From: a virus
Direction: 5' to 3' (one strand)
IMG/VR virus record: IMGVR_UViG_3300010970_000156
Coordinates: 1-44,315 of that record
Length of the DNA: 44,315 nt
Shown: positions 26,442-33,323 of the stretch, piece by piece
How the letters are laid out: each line of letters opens with the position of its first letter
How positions within the stretch are numbered: the first letter of the stretch is position 1
Program-made: the position numbers and the translations under genes
Notes under the pieces: model-generated
What the model saw: only the letters and a program-made list of their open reading frames with translations
The model's database searches: none
What the model was told of the DNA's origin: nothing

Positions 26442-26553
26442 TGTATTCGAGTTCTGCTTCTGCCTTGAGTAATAGTAGTTTTACACGAACCCAGTAATCC
26501 TTGTAATCCAGGATATGCTGGTCTAATTCAATTGTATTATCCGGAGGGTGCAT
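26428..26553 (-). CDS. Possible 41-aa gene at the accessory operon end
   Basis: An ATG at 26553, inside the end of the 133-aa gene, opens a 41-aa frame ending at 26428 just before the operon terminator. The product is amphipathic and coherent, with acidic and aromatic residues, LLLLKAEAELE near the C-terminus and a Tyr/Trp end. The 17-nt overlap allows translational coupling; there is no Shine-Dalgarno. Coding status is plausible but not certain. Confidence 0.45.
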   Translation of the reverse strand: MHPPDNTIELDQHILDYKDYWVRVKLLLLKAEAELEYNYWY

Positions 26554-26938
26554 CGAATGGATTGACTTTAGCCTTTGTTAGTTTCAAGTAACGCTTGGCA
26601 TTGTATTCTTTGAAGTATTGCTTTCGTTTGAAGTAATACTCCTTTTGATGCTTTCGTTTCTCTGCTTTAGTTAGACGCTTTCCTGCCGGACCACCAAGTG
26701 CCGTAATGATAGAACTATCCAATTTGGGAGATTGCCGCTTTGCTTCAATTCGATCGCTTTCAGCCTTCTTCAATTCCTGCTGTTTGTTCCATTCTTCAGT
26801 AGAAATCATTTTGTACATCACTACCGGTTTACCAATTACGTTAACTGCTTTGACTTTAGGCTTTGCCGACTTCTTCAAAGTCAACTTGCACACGGAGTCA
26901 AGCAATTGAATTGGGACGTGTAATCGTTTAGGGGTCAT
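26537..26938 (-). CDS. Basic 133-aa hypothetical protein
   Basis: The 133-aa product is strongly basic. It has a beta-like N-terminal third and a C-terminal Lys/Arg/Tyr-rich helical region (about 88-125, with KRKHQKEYYFKRKQYFKEY) that could bind nucleic acid. It starts after an A/C-rich leader and an intercistronic hairpin. It is next to the amidoligase gene but has no recognised domain linking it to that chemistry. Confidence 0.6.
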   Translation of the reverse strand: MTPKRLHVPIQLLDSVCKLTLKKSAKPKVKAVNVIGKPVVMYKMISTEEWNKQQELKKAESDRIEAKRQSPKLDSSIITALGGPAGKRLTKAEKRKHQKEYYFKRKQYFKEYNAKRYLKLTKAKVNPFDAPSG

Positions 26939-26961
26939 ATTAGTTGGATTTGTAGGGTTTA

Positions 26962-26987
26962 GGTAACCACCGGAATTGGTGGCTACC
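26962..26987 (-). promoter_or_regulatory. Intercistronic hairpin downstream of the amidoligase gene
   Basis: GGTA-A-CCACC and GGTGG-C-TACC pair around GGAATT with one internal mismatch. It lies between the amidoligase stop and the next ATG, followed by an A/C-rich leader, the same arrangement seen at 28554 and 29755. It has no T run, so mRNA processing or stability is likelier than termination. Confidence 0.5.
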
Positions 26988-27001
26988 CTTGCCCAGTTGA
27001 A

Positions 27002-28471
27002 TTACTCTACTCCGTTGTCAATAGACTGGAAAGCCTTTGCATAATTAGCGAAATTAGGCAAAGCGTTCTGTTGATTGTTGAGGTAGGTGGACTCGAACTT
27101 GAGGATTCGACGGAACACGTAATGCTTCAAACCGATATCAGCATCCGATTCCATGAATTCCTCAAGAGTAGCAACACTAGTGTAAGGTTTAGCCAAGTAT
27201 TGCATGAACGCACACCAATACTTCAACTTGTAGAAGTTGAGCGTCGGCATACCCAGTCGAACCTCTACCGTTTGATGCTCCGAGATACATTGAGTATTCA
27301 CAGCGGTGTAACGATTGTTCTGCCACTCGCGGTCGATGCCGCAGTAGGTATTATGTGCTCGGGTAAACGATACCGTTCGATGAGCCCAGGTATTCAGAGC
27401 ATCACGGATTTTGCTAGCGGTGCGAGAAGCCGACTGTGCCGTGCGGTGTCGCATATCAATATGCACATGGTTTCCACAACTGTTATTAACGCCGGCACCA
27501 TTAGAAGTCATGGCTTTCAGCACCTGCTCCATGTTCTTCCAATCGTTGGAAGACGAGCCATTGATGAACCACGTCAATTCCTGGTATTGAGCGAGTTGCT
27601 CGGAATCACGATTAGGACGGATGCTACCATCACCCTTAAAATACAACCACGGGTGAACAGGGTAATCCTCGTGGTCCCATGATACGATATCACTACCAGC
27701 ACTAGCAACAAACTCCAACTCGATTCCGAGGCATTCACCGGAAGGACGAAGACGATTGGCGATAGTAGCCTGAGAACTCGTCAAACTGGAGTTCCAGCGA
27801 TGCGGACGAACACTAGTAATGTTCTGAAGCAAGTGATTGAAGCGTTGACCAAGCGTCATGTTTCCGGTGCCACGAGCAGCAGTGGTTCGCCAGTGATTAC
27901 GACGATGGTTGATTCGGGTAAACCAGCGACATACTTGGATGATGTTTCCATGCAAATCGAGGATTTCCTGGCCTACTGTGGCCTGTTCAAACGTGTTATT
28001 CTGCTTATGCTCGATTTCGTTGTAAGTGAAACTCGAAGCCTTCATGCGTTCCACCATAAGGTAGCGGTCATACATAAAGCAGTCTTGAATCATCTGATGA
28101 TGCTTACCGACATACGAAAGCAGGTTATTCGACGGATTGTCGGACAACTTGATATCGATCATTTGCTTCATCATGTTGCAACGGCTAACGATAGTATCGA
28201 TAGAGATACTAGCACGATGGCCACGCTCGAAATACTGGTGTCCGGTAAGTGCTACCTTAATCAGAACCGGGTTATTTCGGTAAGCAACAGGAATGCTATT
28301 CCAAGAAGCAATACGAGCCTGATTGAATTCCTCACGACGAGGAACATTCATGCCGATATTAGTTCCATGAACAATCATACCATACACTTCCAACTGTTTC
28401 TGCCGGAGCGTCGGCTTGCTCGAAAGGAGCAATTCAACTGGCTTCGGATTAGGGGTTTCTTCTTGACTCAT
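27002..28471 (-). CDS. Amidoligase (Amidoligase_2/COOH-NH2 ligase family)
   Basis: The ATG at 28471 follows an A/C-rich leader and gives 489 aa; an upstream start at 28513 would read through that leader. Residues from about 240 on carry the family marks: GIELEF 249-254, KGDGSI 279-284, QELTWF about 297-302, CGNHVHID 332-339 and TVEVRLGMPTL 401-411, a layout like glutamine-synthetase/GCS-type ligases that join a carboxyl to an amine using ATP. The first ~240 residues form an unrecognised helical domain rich in His and Arg. The gene lies downstream of a class II glutamine amidotransferase in the same operon, a pairing described for predicted peptide- or metabolite-modifying systems in bacteria and phages. 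Substrate and product are unknown. Confidence 0.85.
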   Translation of the reverse strand: MSQEETPNPKPVELLLSSKPTLRQKQLEVYGMIVHGTNIGMNVPRREEFNQARIASWNSIPVAYRNNPVLIKVALTGHQYFERGHRASISIDTIVSRCNMMKQMIDIKLSDNPSNNLLSYVGKHHQMIQDCFMYDRYLMVERMKASSFTYNEIEHKQNNTFEQATVGQEILDLHGNIIQVCRWFTRINHRRNHWRTTAARGTGNMTLGQRFNHLLQNITSVRPHRWNSSLTSSQATIANRLRPSGECLGIELEFVASAGSDIVSWDHEDYPVHPWLYFKGDGSIRPNRDSEQLAQYQELTWFINGSSSNDWKNMEQVLKAMTSNGAGVNNSCGNHVHIDMRHRTAQSASRTASKIRDALNTWAHRTVSFTRAHNTYCGIDREWQNNRYTAVNTQCISEHQTVEVRLGMPTLNFYKLKYWCAFMQYLAKPYTSVATLEEFMESDADIGLKHYVFRRILKFESTYLNNQQNALPNFANYAKAFQSIDNGVE

Positions 28472-28553
28472 GTTTTTGTTTTGTTTTGGGTTTTCGTCTC
28501 TTCCGGGTTCCACGAAGTTGTGGGATTGTCCGGATTCAACAGAAAGGAGGGAA

Positions 28554-28590
28554 AGTTTTACATCACTATTTCTAGTGATGCTTTAAAACT
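28554..28590 (-). promoter_or_regulatory. Long hairpin between amidotransferase and amidoligase genes
   Basis: CATCACTA (28561-28568) pairs perfectly with TAGTGATG (28573-28580) around TTTC, and AGTTTTA (28554-28560) pairs with TAAAACT (28584-28590) across a 3-base bulge. On the minus strand it lies between the two coupled enzyme genes, with only a weak downstream T content. A processing site or attenuator that sets the enzyme ratio is possible. Confidence 0.6.
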
Positions 28591-28653
28591 CAATTTAGTT
28601 CTGTTTTTGAACTATGGTAATTGATGAATTAAAGATTTGTGAGAAGGCCAGGA

Positions 28654-29715
28654 TTAGTAGCCGTAGTCAGAATCCTTCCAAGGCTTGACTTGCTTGCGGG
28701 AGTTCTTTTTCGACCGTTCCACGGTTTGCTGGTGATATGCGTCAAGGATGGCTTGCTCTTCCGCTTCAACTACATCAGCAGGAGTAGCAGGAGGAGTGCT
28801 AGTAACAACAGAAGGGACAGCAGGAGTCGATTTGTGGTAACTCCCATAGCCCGAGTATCCGTGGACTCCGGCAGAACCAAGGCTTCGATAAATGCCGGCA
28901 GTTGAGGAATACGACATTTTGTTGTCAAACTTGGGAAACTCGACCGAGGAGATTTCTCCGTTTTCATGAAACACGTGCTTTACGTAATCTGCTAGCATCA
29001 TGGGAGTGCTAATGTTTGCATTCTTGATCGAATTGAAGTCGCACAACATTTTCGTCAGTTCGTCGCAATGCGTCTTATCCGTGCAAATTACGTAGGAGTC
29101 GAGTTCTACGATGTATGACATGAATAGCGGTGCTTTATTATCACGAAGCACAAACATATTGCCTAATGGGTCAATTCCAATGACAGCAGCGTAACCGGAA
29201 ATCCCGTCCTTGAAGGATTGCTCGCCGTCAAGGTGAAGGAAGCAATTCAACAGGTGCTCGGAATCACAGGTTGTGTTAAGCGGTAGTTTCACACCGGACC
29301 ACTCAACGATACCGTTATGAGCAATCGTCCAGTTGCCGTGCTGGTTCATTCCAGTAAACGGATGCGTATTCTCAATTGTCTTACCACAAGTAGCAGTTCG
29401 ACCATGAGCAATGAAGCATCCGTTGATTGCACCCTTCTTGGGTTTTACACCATCCGTGTCAAAGTCGATTCCTTCGATCAGTTTGGTTCGGATGTTGCTT
29501 TTAAGCATATCAACGCTTTCTTTTAGGGTGCCAAGACCAGCGACATAATCAGCCGAAAGATAGCGTTCGGTGTATTGACCATTCTGGTGCTTGATAGAAA
29601 AGCCGAAACCGTCCTTTTGGGAGGCTCCGAGCAATTCACTTGACCGCTTAACCAGAAGCGATGCCTGTTTGCTGTTTTTAGTCGAAACGCGACTAATAGC
29701 GATTAACTTACACAT
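28654..29715 (-). CDS. Class II glutamine amidotransferase
   Basis: The 353-aa product begins MCKLIAIS, placing the catalytic Cys at residue 2 once Met is removed, as in Ntn-type glutaminases. Further family motifs are DGFGFS 35-40, HGRTAT 104-109, HPF 118-120, AHNGIV 132-137 and CDSEHLL 150-156. The domain would free ammonia from glutamine for a partner enzyme. No synthase domain follows; the C-terminal ~90 residues are Pro/Thr/Ser-rich and then Lys-rich, probably flexible. The downstream amidoligase is the natural partner. The start follows an A/C-rich leader without Shine-Dalgarno. Confidence 0.9.
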   Translation of the reverse strand: MCKLIAISRVSTKNSKQASLLVKRSSELLGASQKDGFGFSIKHQNGQYTERYLSADYVAGLGTLKESVDMLKSNIRTKLIEGIDFDTDGVKPKKGAINGCFIAHGRTATCGKTIENTHPFTGMNQHGNWTIAHNGIVEWSGVKLPLNTTCDSEHLLNCFLHLDGEQSFKDGISGYAAVIGIDPLGNMFVLRDNKAPLFMSYIVELDSYVICTDKTHCDELTKMLCDFNSIKNANISTPMMLADYVKHVFHENGEISSVEFPKFDNKMSYSSTAGIYRSLGSAGVHGYSGYGSYHKSTPAVPSVVTSTPPATPADVVEAEEQAILDAYHQQTVERSKKNSRKQVKPWKDSDYGY

Positions 29716-29754
29716 ATGTATTTGTTGTTTTGTTGGTTTCCACCTTTACTGGGT

Positions 29755-29770
29755 CCGGCAGGATTGCCGG
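29755..29770 (-). promoter_or_regulatory. Intercistronic hairpin before the amidotransferase gene
   Basis: CCGGCA and TGCCGG form a perfect 6-bp stem around GGAT in the spacer between the 92-aa coiled-coil gene and the amidotransferase start. An A/C-rich unpaired leader follows up to the ATG at 29715. Confidence 0.5.
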
Positions 29771-29794
29771 ATTACCAGTGCTAGTGGGAAAGGT

Positions 29795-30070
29795 TTACTT
29801 GGTAGAGTTAGAGGATTTGCCGTTGATGATGAAAACGATCTTTTGCCAGATAGAAACCTTTTTGACGTAAGAATCGATTTCGGTTTTCAACTCTTTGATG
29901 TATTCACGCAGTTCCTGATTCTCGGAACAGATGAATTCGTTGGTATCCTTCAAGTCGATGAAGTCCCGCTTCAGTTGAATATGGGTTTTGACATATTCCT
30001 TGATACGCTCGGGACTCATCTCATAGATGGATTTCCGCTTTTTGCTGTTGATGGATTTGCAGTTACACAT
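29795..30070 (-). CDS. Small coiled-coil protein with hydrophobic C-terminal segment
   Basis: The ATG at 30070 follows the leader AAAACAAAAACC and gives a 91-aa protein; the longer frame from 30115 would use the leader as codons. It starts MCNCKS with two close Cys, has a Lys-rich stretch, then a long charged helix (about 25-70) and a short hydrophobic segment WQKIVFIING near the end. It may associate with membrane or partners. It lies directly before the amidotransferase gene, so it could be part of that module, but there is no direct evidence. Confidence 0.6.
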   Translation of the reverse strand: MCNCKSINSKKRKSIYEMSPERIKEYVKTHIQLKRDFIDLKDTNEFICSENQELREYIKELKTEIDSYVKKVSIWQKIVFIINGKSSNSTK

Positions 30071-30234
30071 GGTTTTTGTTTTTTGTATTTTGGGTGGAAC
30101 TTCTACCATTTGCATTAATACAATACTTCGATCATTGCACGAGTTGTGCTAATGTAACCGGAGCATTTAATACAAGCATAGGTTTGATTCACCCCTTCAA
30201 TGTATCAATTCTTTTGAAACACTCAATCCCTAAA

Positions 30235-30258
30235 TCATCTTTTTTCTACCTAATACTT
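30235..30258. repeat. 24-bp direct repeat, copy 1
   Basis: A 24-base sequence beginning TCATCTTTTTTCTACC and ending TAATACTT is repeated exactly at 30299-30322. The flanks after each copy are also alike (TTCTACTAATT and TTCTAGTAATT), so the unit is about 40 bp with a 64-bp period. It lies in the 270-bp spacer before the small coiled-coil gene, in which I see no gene. Confidence 0.8.
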
Positions 30259-30298
30259 GAATTCTACTAATTCGACTATTTTCCACCAAGGGATTTTT

Positions 30299-30322
30299 TC
30301 ATCTTTTTTCTACCTAATACTT
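30299..30322. repeat. 24-bp direct repeat, copy 2
   Basis: This is the exact second copy of the repeat at 30235-30258. On the minus strand each copy carries an A-rich run preceded by TAGGTAG. The pair may be duplicated promoters or regulator sites for the amidotransferase/amidoligase part of the operon. Confidence 0.8.
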
Positions 30323-30340
30323 TTAGTTCTAGTAATTGCA

Positions 30341-30574
30341 TTAATCCAGGATACGCTTACAACTATCATTTACATCAATCAAGAATCCTACAGATTCATC
30401 ATTTGAATCCGGCAAGCAGAATACTTCTAGTTTGCGATTTGATAGCAAGTCAAAGATTGCTTGCGATTTGTTTAATGCTTGTGAGATCAAAATTACATCC
30501 GTATCCTGGATTGCTTCCTGGGCCGGCGTTGCTTGCATTTCTGACGTTGCTTTTGCCTGTGTAATTGCTTGCAT
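30341..30574 (-). CDS. Hypothetical 77-aa protein
   Basis: The 77-aa product has an Ala/Gln/Thr-rich N-terminal third and a compact alpha/beta remainder with VILISQALN and VGFLIDVNDSCKRIL. It starts after a leader containing a GCCGGA/TCCGGC hairpin and then A/C-rich sequence. No family was recognised. It lies just downstream of the four tRNA genes on the same strand. Confidence 0.6.
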   Translation of the reverse strand: MQAITQAKATSEMQATPAQEAIQDTDVILISQALNKSQAIFDLLSNRKLEVFCLPDSNDESVGFLIDVNDSCKRILD

Positions 30575-30720
30575 TTTATGTTTTGTTGAATTGCTTTGCC
30601 GGAGTTTTTGATTTTCCGGCGGAGTTTTTGTTTTTGCGGCTGCGGGCGAAGGCCGGCAGTTGTTGTTTTTGTTATAGCGTTACAATTTGGTTTTCATTTT
30701 TCTGATTCCTCTAGCAAAAA

Positions 30721-30795
30721 TGGAGCATCGGGCGGGACTTGAACCCGCAACATCCTCATTACAAATGAGGTGTTCTACCATTGAACTACCGATGC
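30721..30795 (-). tRNA. tRNA-Thr(TGT)
   Basis: The reverse strand folds as a cloverleaf with acceptor GCATCGG/CCGATGC, anticodon stem CCTCA/TGAGG and loop TTTGTAA giving anticodon TGT (reads ACA). CCA is encoded at the 3' end, unlike the other phage tRNAs here. Confidence 0.92.
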
Positions 30796-30799
30796 AAAA

Positions 30800-30871
30800 T
30801 GCGGCAGACAGGACTTGAACCTGCAACAACCTGTTTGGAAAACAGGCACTCTACCATTGAGTTACTGCCGC
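30800..30871 (-). tRNA. tRNA-Gly(TCC)
   Basis: Acceptor GCGGCAG/CTGCCGC, anticodon stem CCTGT/ACAGG and loop TTTCCAA give anticodon TCC (reads GGA). The T arm has GGTTCAAGTCC. CCA is not encoded. Confidence 0.92.
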
Positions 30872-30877
30872 TAAATG

Positions 30878-30950
30878 TAGGCGTGAGGGGATTCGAACCC
30901 CCGACTTAAGCCTTATAAAGACTCCACTCTAACCGCTGAGTTACACGCCT
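30878..30950 (-). tRNA. tRNA-Ile(TAT)
   Basis: Acceptor AGGCGTG/CACGCCT, T arm GGGGGTTCGAATCCCC and anticodon stem GAGTC/GGCTT with loop TTTATAA give anticodon TAT (reads ATA). Most bacteria read ATA with a CAT anticodon modified to lysidine, so a genomic TAT anticodon is unusual. CCA is not encoded. Confidence 0.85.
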
Positions 30951-30956
30951 GTAAAT

Positions 30957-31025
30957 ACTCCAACTAGGATTTGAACCTAGACTAGAAGGACCAAAACCTT
31001 CCGTGCTACCATTACACTATTGGAG
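30957..31025 (-). tRNA. tRNA-Gln(TTG)
   Basis: Acceptor CTCCAAT/GTTGGAG, anticodon stem GAAGG/CCTTC and loop TTTTGGT give anticodon TTG (reads CAA). The T arm has AGGTTCAAATCCT. One more A-T pair could extend the acceptor at 31026. CCA is not encoded. Confidence 0.88.
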
Positions 31026-31099
31026 TGAGAGGGACGGCCCTCGGACATTGCTATCAGTTATAGTCCTCTTGGCCTTGGGTTAATTACTCCCCATTATAA

Positions 31100-31606
31100 T
31101 CAAGGTTGGCGTTTGCTATATTGCATTACGACTTCTTTGCCACCCACATAGACCACTTCGAATTCCTCCCACAGTTCGAACTCATTGTTTGAAACAAGTT
31201 CAAACATGATATCCGGATACTGGTTGGAGATTTCCTTAAGCCATGCGATAGGGGGCTTACTGCGAGTCTTGAACTCATAGGTAACGGTGTGTTCTTCCTC
31301 TGCAATCATATTGACATCTACAGCATCAGATACACAGCCCCAGTTCTTGTTAGTGTATTCGTGAAGATTGCGGCAACCAGTAACCTTGACACATTGCTCG
31401 ATAGTGTATTCGTCGTCCTGTCCGAATGTATCTACAAGCATATCTGGGATAGGAGCGTGGGTATAGAAGGTCAGAGGAGACAAGTCATCTGGGTCTTCCA
31501 ATTCCTGGACGATTTCCATCAGATAGATAAGGTCTTGCTTTTCGTCATTAATGGTGCACACGGACAGGGTGTTGTATGCCCACTCGATATTGATATGTTT
31601 GCTCAT
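31100..31606 (-). CDS. Api92-like ferredoxin-fold phage protein
   Basis: The 168-aa product has an acidic N-terminal half and a C-terminal segment with WLKEISNQYPDIMFELVSNNE and a following YVGGKEV strand, the pattern of the ferredoxin-like domain of Api92-type phage and plasmid proteins as I recall it. The function of that family is unknown. The gene starts after an A/C-rich leader without Shine-Dalgarno and precedes the tRNA cluster. Confidence 0.6.
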   Translation of the reverse strand: MSKHINIEWAYNTLSVCTINDEKQDLIYLMEIVQELEDPDDLSPLTFYTHAPIPDMLVDTFGQDDEYTIEQCVKVTGCRNLHEYTNKNWGCVSDAVDVNMIAEEEHTVTYEFKTRSKPPIAWLKEISNQYPDIMFELVSNNEFELWEEFEVVYVGGKEVVMQYSKRQP

Positions 31607-31649
31607 TGTAATGTTGTTAGGATGTTGAGTTGATTTGTTGGGTTGGTTT

Positions 31650-31859
31650 TTAGTATCCGTTCATGTTGTATTGCATGAAGTCATCTTCGTCAGTCCATCC
31701 CTGTTTGTTGAACATGGAGGTGTCGTAGAGAAGTTTGAATGCTTGTTTACGTGCCTTCTCGTTAGGGACTTCTCCGTTGAAATACTTATTAAGGACTTCC
31801 TTAAAAACTACGCTTTCTTGTTCGTAGTGTTGATTCTCCGGCAGTTCTTCGTTACTCAT
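31650..31859 (-). CDS. Hypothetical 69-aa protein
   Basis: The ATG at 31859 follows the leader ACCAACAATACAACCCA and gives a 69-aa acidic protein rich in Glu, Asn and Gln with aromatic residues near the C-terminus (FMQYNMNGY). A longer frame would need a TTG at 31928. The ~170-bp spacer upstream (31860-32032) holds small hairpins (for example AACCGCA/TGCGGTT) and no gene that I can support. Confidence 0.55.
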   Translation of the reverse strand: MSNEELPENQHYEQESVVFKEVLNKYFNGEVPNEKARKQAFKLLYDTSMFNKQGWTDEDDFMQYNMNGY

Positions 31860-32032
31860 TGGGTTGTATTGTTGGTAGAAAGGAAACTGATTAAGGGGCT
31901 TGCTTCTGCAACTTGCGTCTTTGGTCAATCGACCTCCGAACCCCCTCGTCAGTCAACCGCAGTTTCAAGGTGCGGTTCGTTACGAAACTAAATAATACCT
32001 GCCATCTCCGAACTGGCAAGCACTATTAAGGA

Positions 32033-32500
32033 TTACTTTGCGGTGGCTGTGGTGCTGATGTATCGCAGGATGTGCTGAAGGACGAACATACGATAGGTCA
32101 TATTGCTCGGGATGTTATCAGCATACGGACTGGCTTGAATCATCAGATTGTCGACTTCATCAGACTTGAGATGGCGAAGTTCCTTCAACTTAAGGTAGGC
32201 CTTGCGTTGCTTTTCATAAGCCATAACAAGTTTAGAACGAGATACGACTCCGGTAGATTCGCTATTCATTACGTCGCTGGCATTCATGAAGGCCAACTTA
32301 TCAATCTTAGGTTCCTTGCAGAACTCGAGATACGAAATCGTAATGGTCTTACCGAATTCCTTGGTTGTGATATTCAAGAAGTCCGCTTCGGACGTGAACA
32401 GAGAGTTGAAGCGAGATGCTTCACGGCTGTTGAGTCCCTTGACCTTTGCGAAAAGGAACATAGGGGACGACTTGATTTCCGGCGTTAGTTGCTTGCTCAT
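32033..32500 (-). CDS. Hypothetical 155-aa protein
   Basis: The ATG at 32500 is used because the longer frame reads through the A/C-rich end of the previous gene. The product is helical with an Lys/Arg-rich centre (SRSKLVMAYEKQRKAYLKLKELRHLK) and a hydrophobic C-terminus. No motif was recognised. It belongs to the leftward early/middle operon. Confidence 0.6.
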   Translation of the reverse strand: MSKQLTPEIKSSPMFLFAKVKGLNSREASRFNSLFTSEADFLNITTKEFGKTITISYLEFCKEPKIDKLAFMNASDVMNSESTGVVSRSKLVMAYEKQRKAYLKLKELRHLKSDEVDNLMIQASPYADNIPSNMTYRMFVLQHILRYISTTATAK

Positions 32501-32501
32501 A

Positions 32502-32945
32502 TTAGTTTTTGTTTTTGTTGGTGGGAGAGGATTTCTTCTTCTTGGTTTTACCAGTATTGGAGGGCTTGTCAAGGGGGTTCTTGACCGAAACCTTGGCTTT
32601 CTTCTTCAGCGTTGCAGACAGTTCTTCGAAGAGTTTCTTTTCAGTTTCGTCGTCAATGATTCCTTCGTGGCGAAGCATATCGCAACCTTGGTCATACAGG
32701 GTCTTGAACTGCTCGATATCCTTGGACAGAGAGAACACGGTGATGATGCCATACTGCGGAAGACCGCATTTGATTTCATCGTCGTGAATCAGTCGCAGGA
32801 TTTGCCAAGCGTTAAAGCGAGAAATCAGACCTTGATTAATCGCATGAAGGATACCAATCGGTTCCTTCTCTACCAGCACATTGCTGGTAAAGATGAACGG
32901 AGGGATACCCATGTCAGCATCTTTATCTTCTTTGTTATTTGTCAT
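32502..32945 (-). CDS. Hypothetical 147-aa protein with Lys/Asn-rich tail
   Basis: The 147-aa product has a compact N-terminal region (residues 1-95) with helices around INQGLISRFNAWQILRLI, and an extended C-terminal ~35 residues of Lys, Ser, Pro, Thr and Asn ending in NKNKN. The codons of that tail (AACAAAAACAAAAAC) also form the A/C-rich leader of the next gene, so the end may serve both coding and translation initiation. The function is unknown. Confidence 0.6.
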   Translation of the reverse strand: MTNNKEDKDADMGIPPFIFTSNVLVEKEPIGILHAINQGLISRFNAWQILRLIHDDEIKCGLPQYGIITVFSLSKDIEQFKTLYDQGCDMLRHEGIIDDETEKKLFEELSATLKKKAKVSVKNPLDKPSNTGKTKKKKSSPTNKNKN

Positions 32946-32960
32946 ATGTGTTTAGGGAAA

Positions 32961-33323
32961 TTATTTGTTCTCGTGCTTGAAGAACTGCTCCATCACGGAC
33001 TCGAGAGAGTGCTTAGTGTTCTGCATCAAGTCAAGAACTTCTACAGCCTGCTTTGATGCATCCGCAAATTCCTCCTTATACAGTTTGAGTTGCTTTTCGA
33101 GCGACTGGATTTCTTCGGACTGTTGGGTGATTACGGATTGTGCGGTCTTCCACATGGATTCATGTGCGTCCAACTTGACCTTGGCATCCTTAAGTTCCGC
33201 ATCGAGGCGAGCGACGACACGCTCGGCCGCATCGAGCAACTTGATTGCGACAGGTCCGGGGAGGGTTTCTTCCTTTTTCGGGAAGATGAATTGATTCAGT
33301 TCGTTACTGTTGTTTTGGCTCAT
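32961..33323 (-). CDS. Coiled-coil 120-aa protein
   Basis: After a short Asn/Ser-rich N-terminus the 120-aa product is almost entirely a charged coiled coil (about 25-118) with Leu/Val heptads and Glu/Lys/Gln. It overlaps the upstream helix-turn-helix gene by 20 nt. It may be a structural or multimerising partner; no specific function can be assigned. Confidence 0.6.
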   Translation of the reverse strand: MSQNNSNELNQFIFPKKEETLPGPVAIKLLDAAERVVARLDAELKDAKVKLDAHESMWKTAQSVITQQSEEIQSLEKQLKLYKEEFADASKQAVEVLDLMQNTKHSLESVMEQFFKHENK

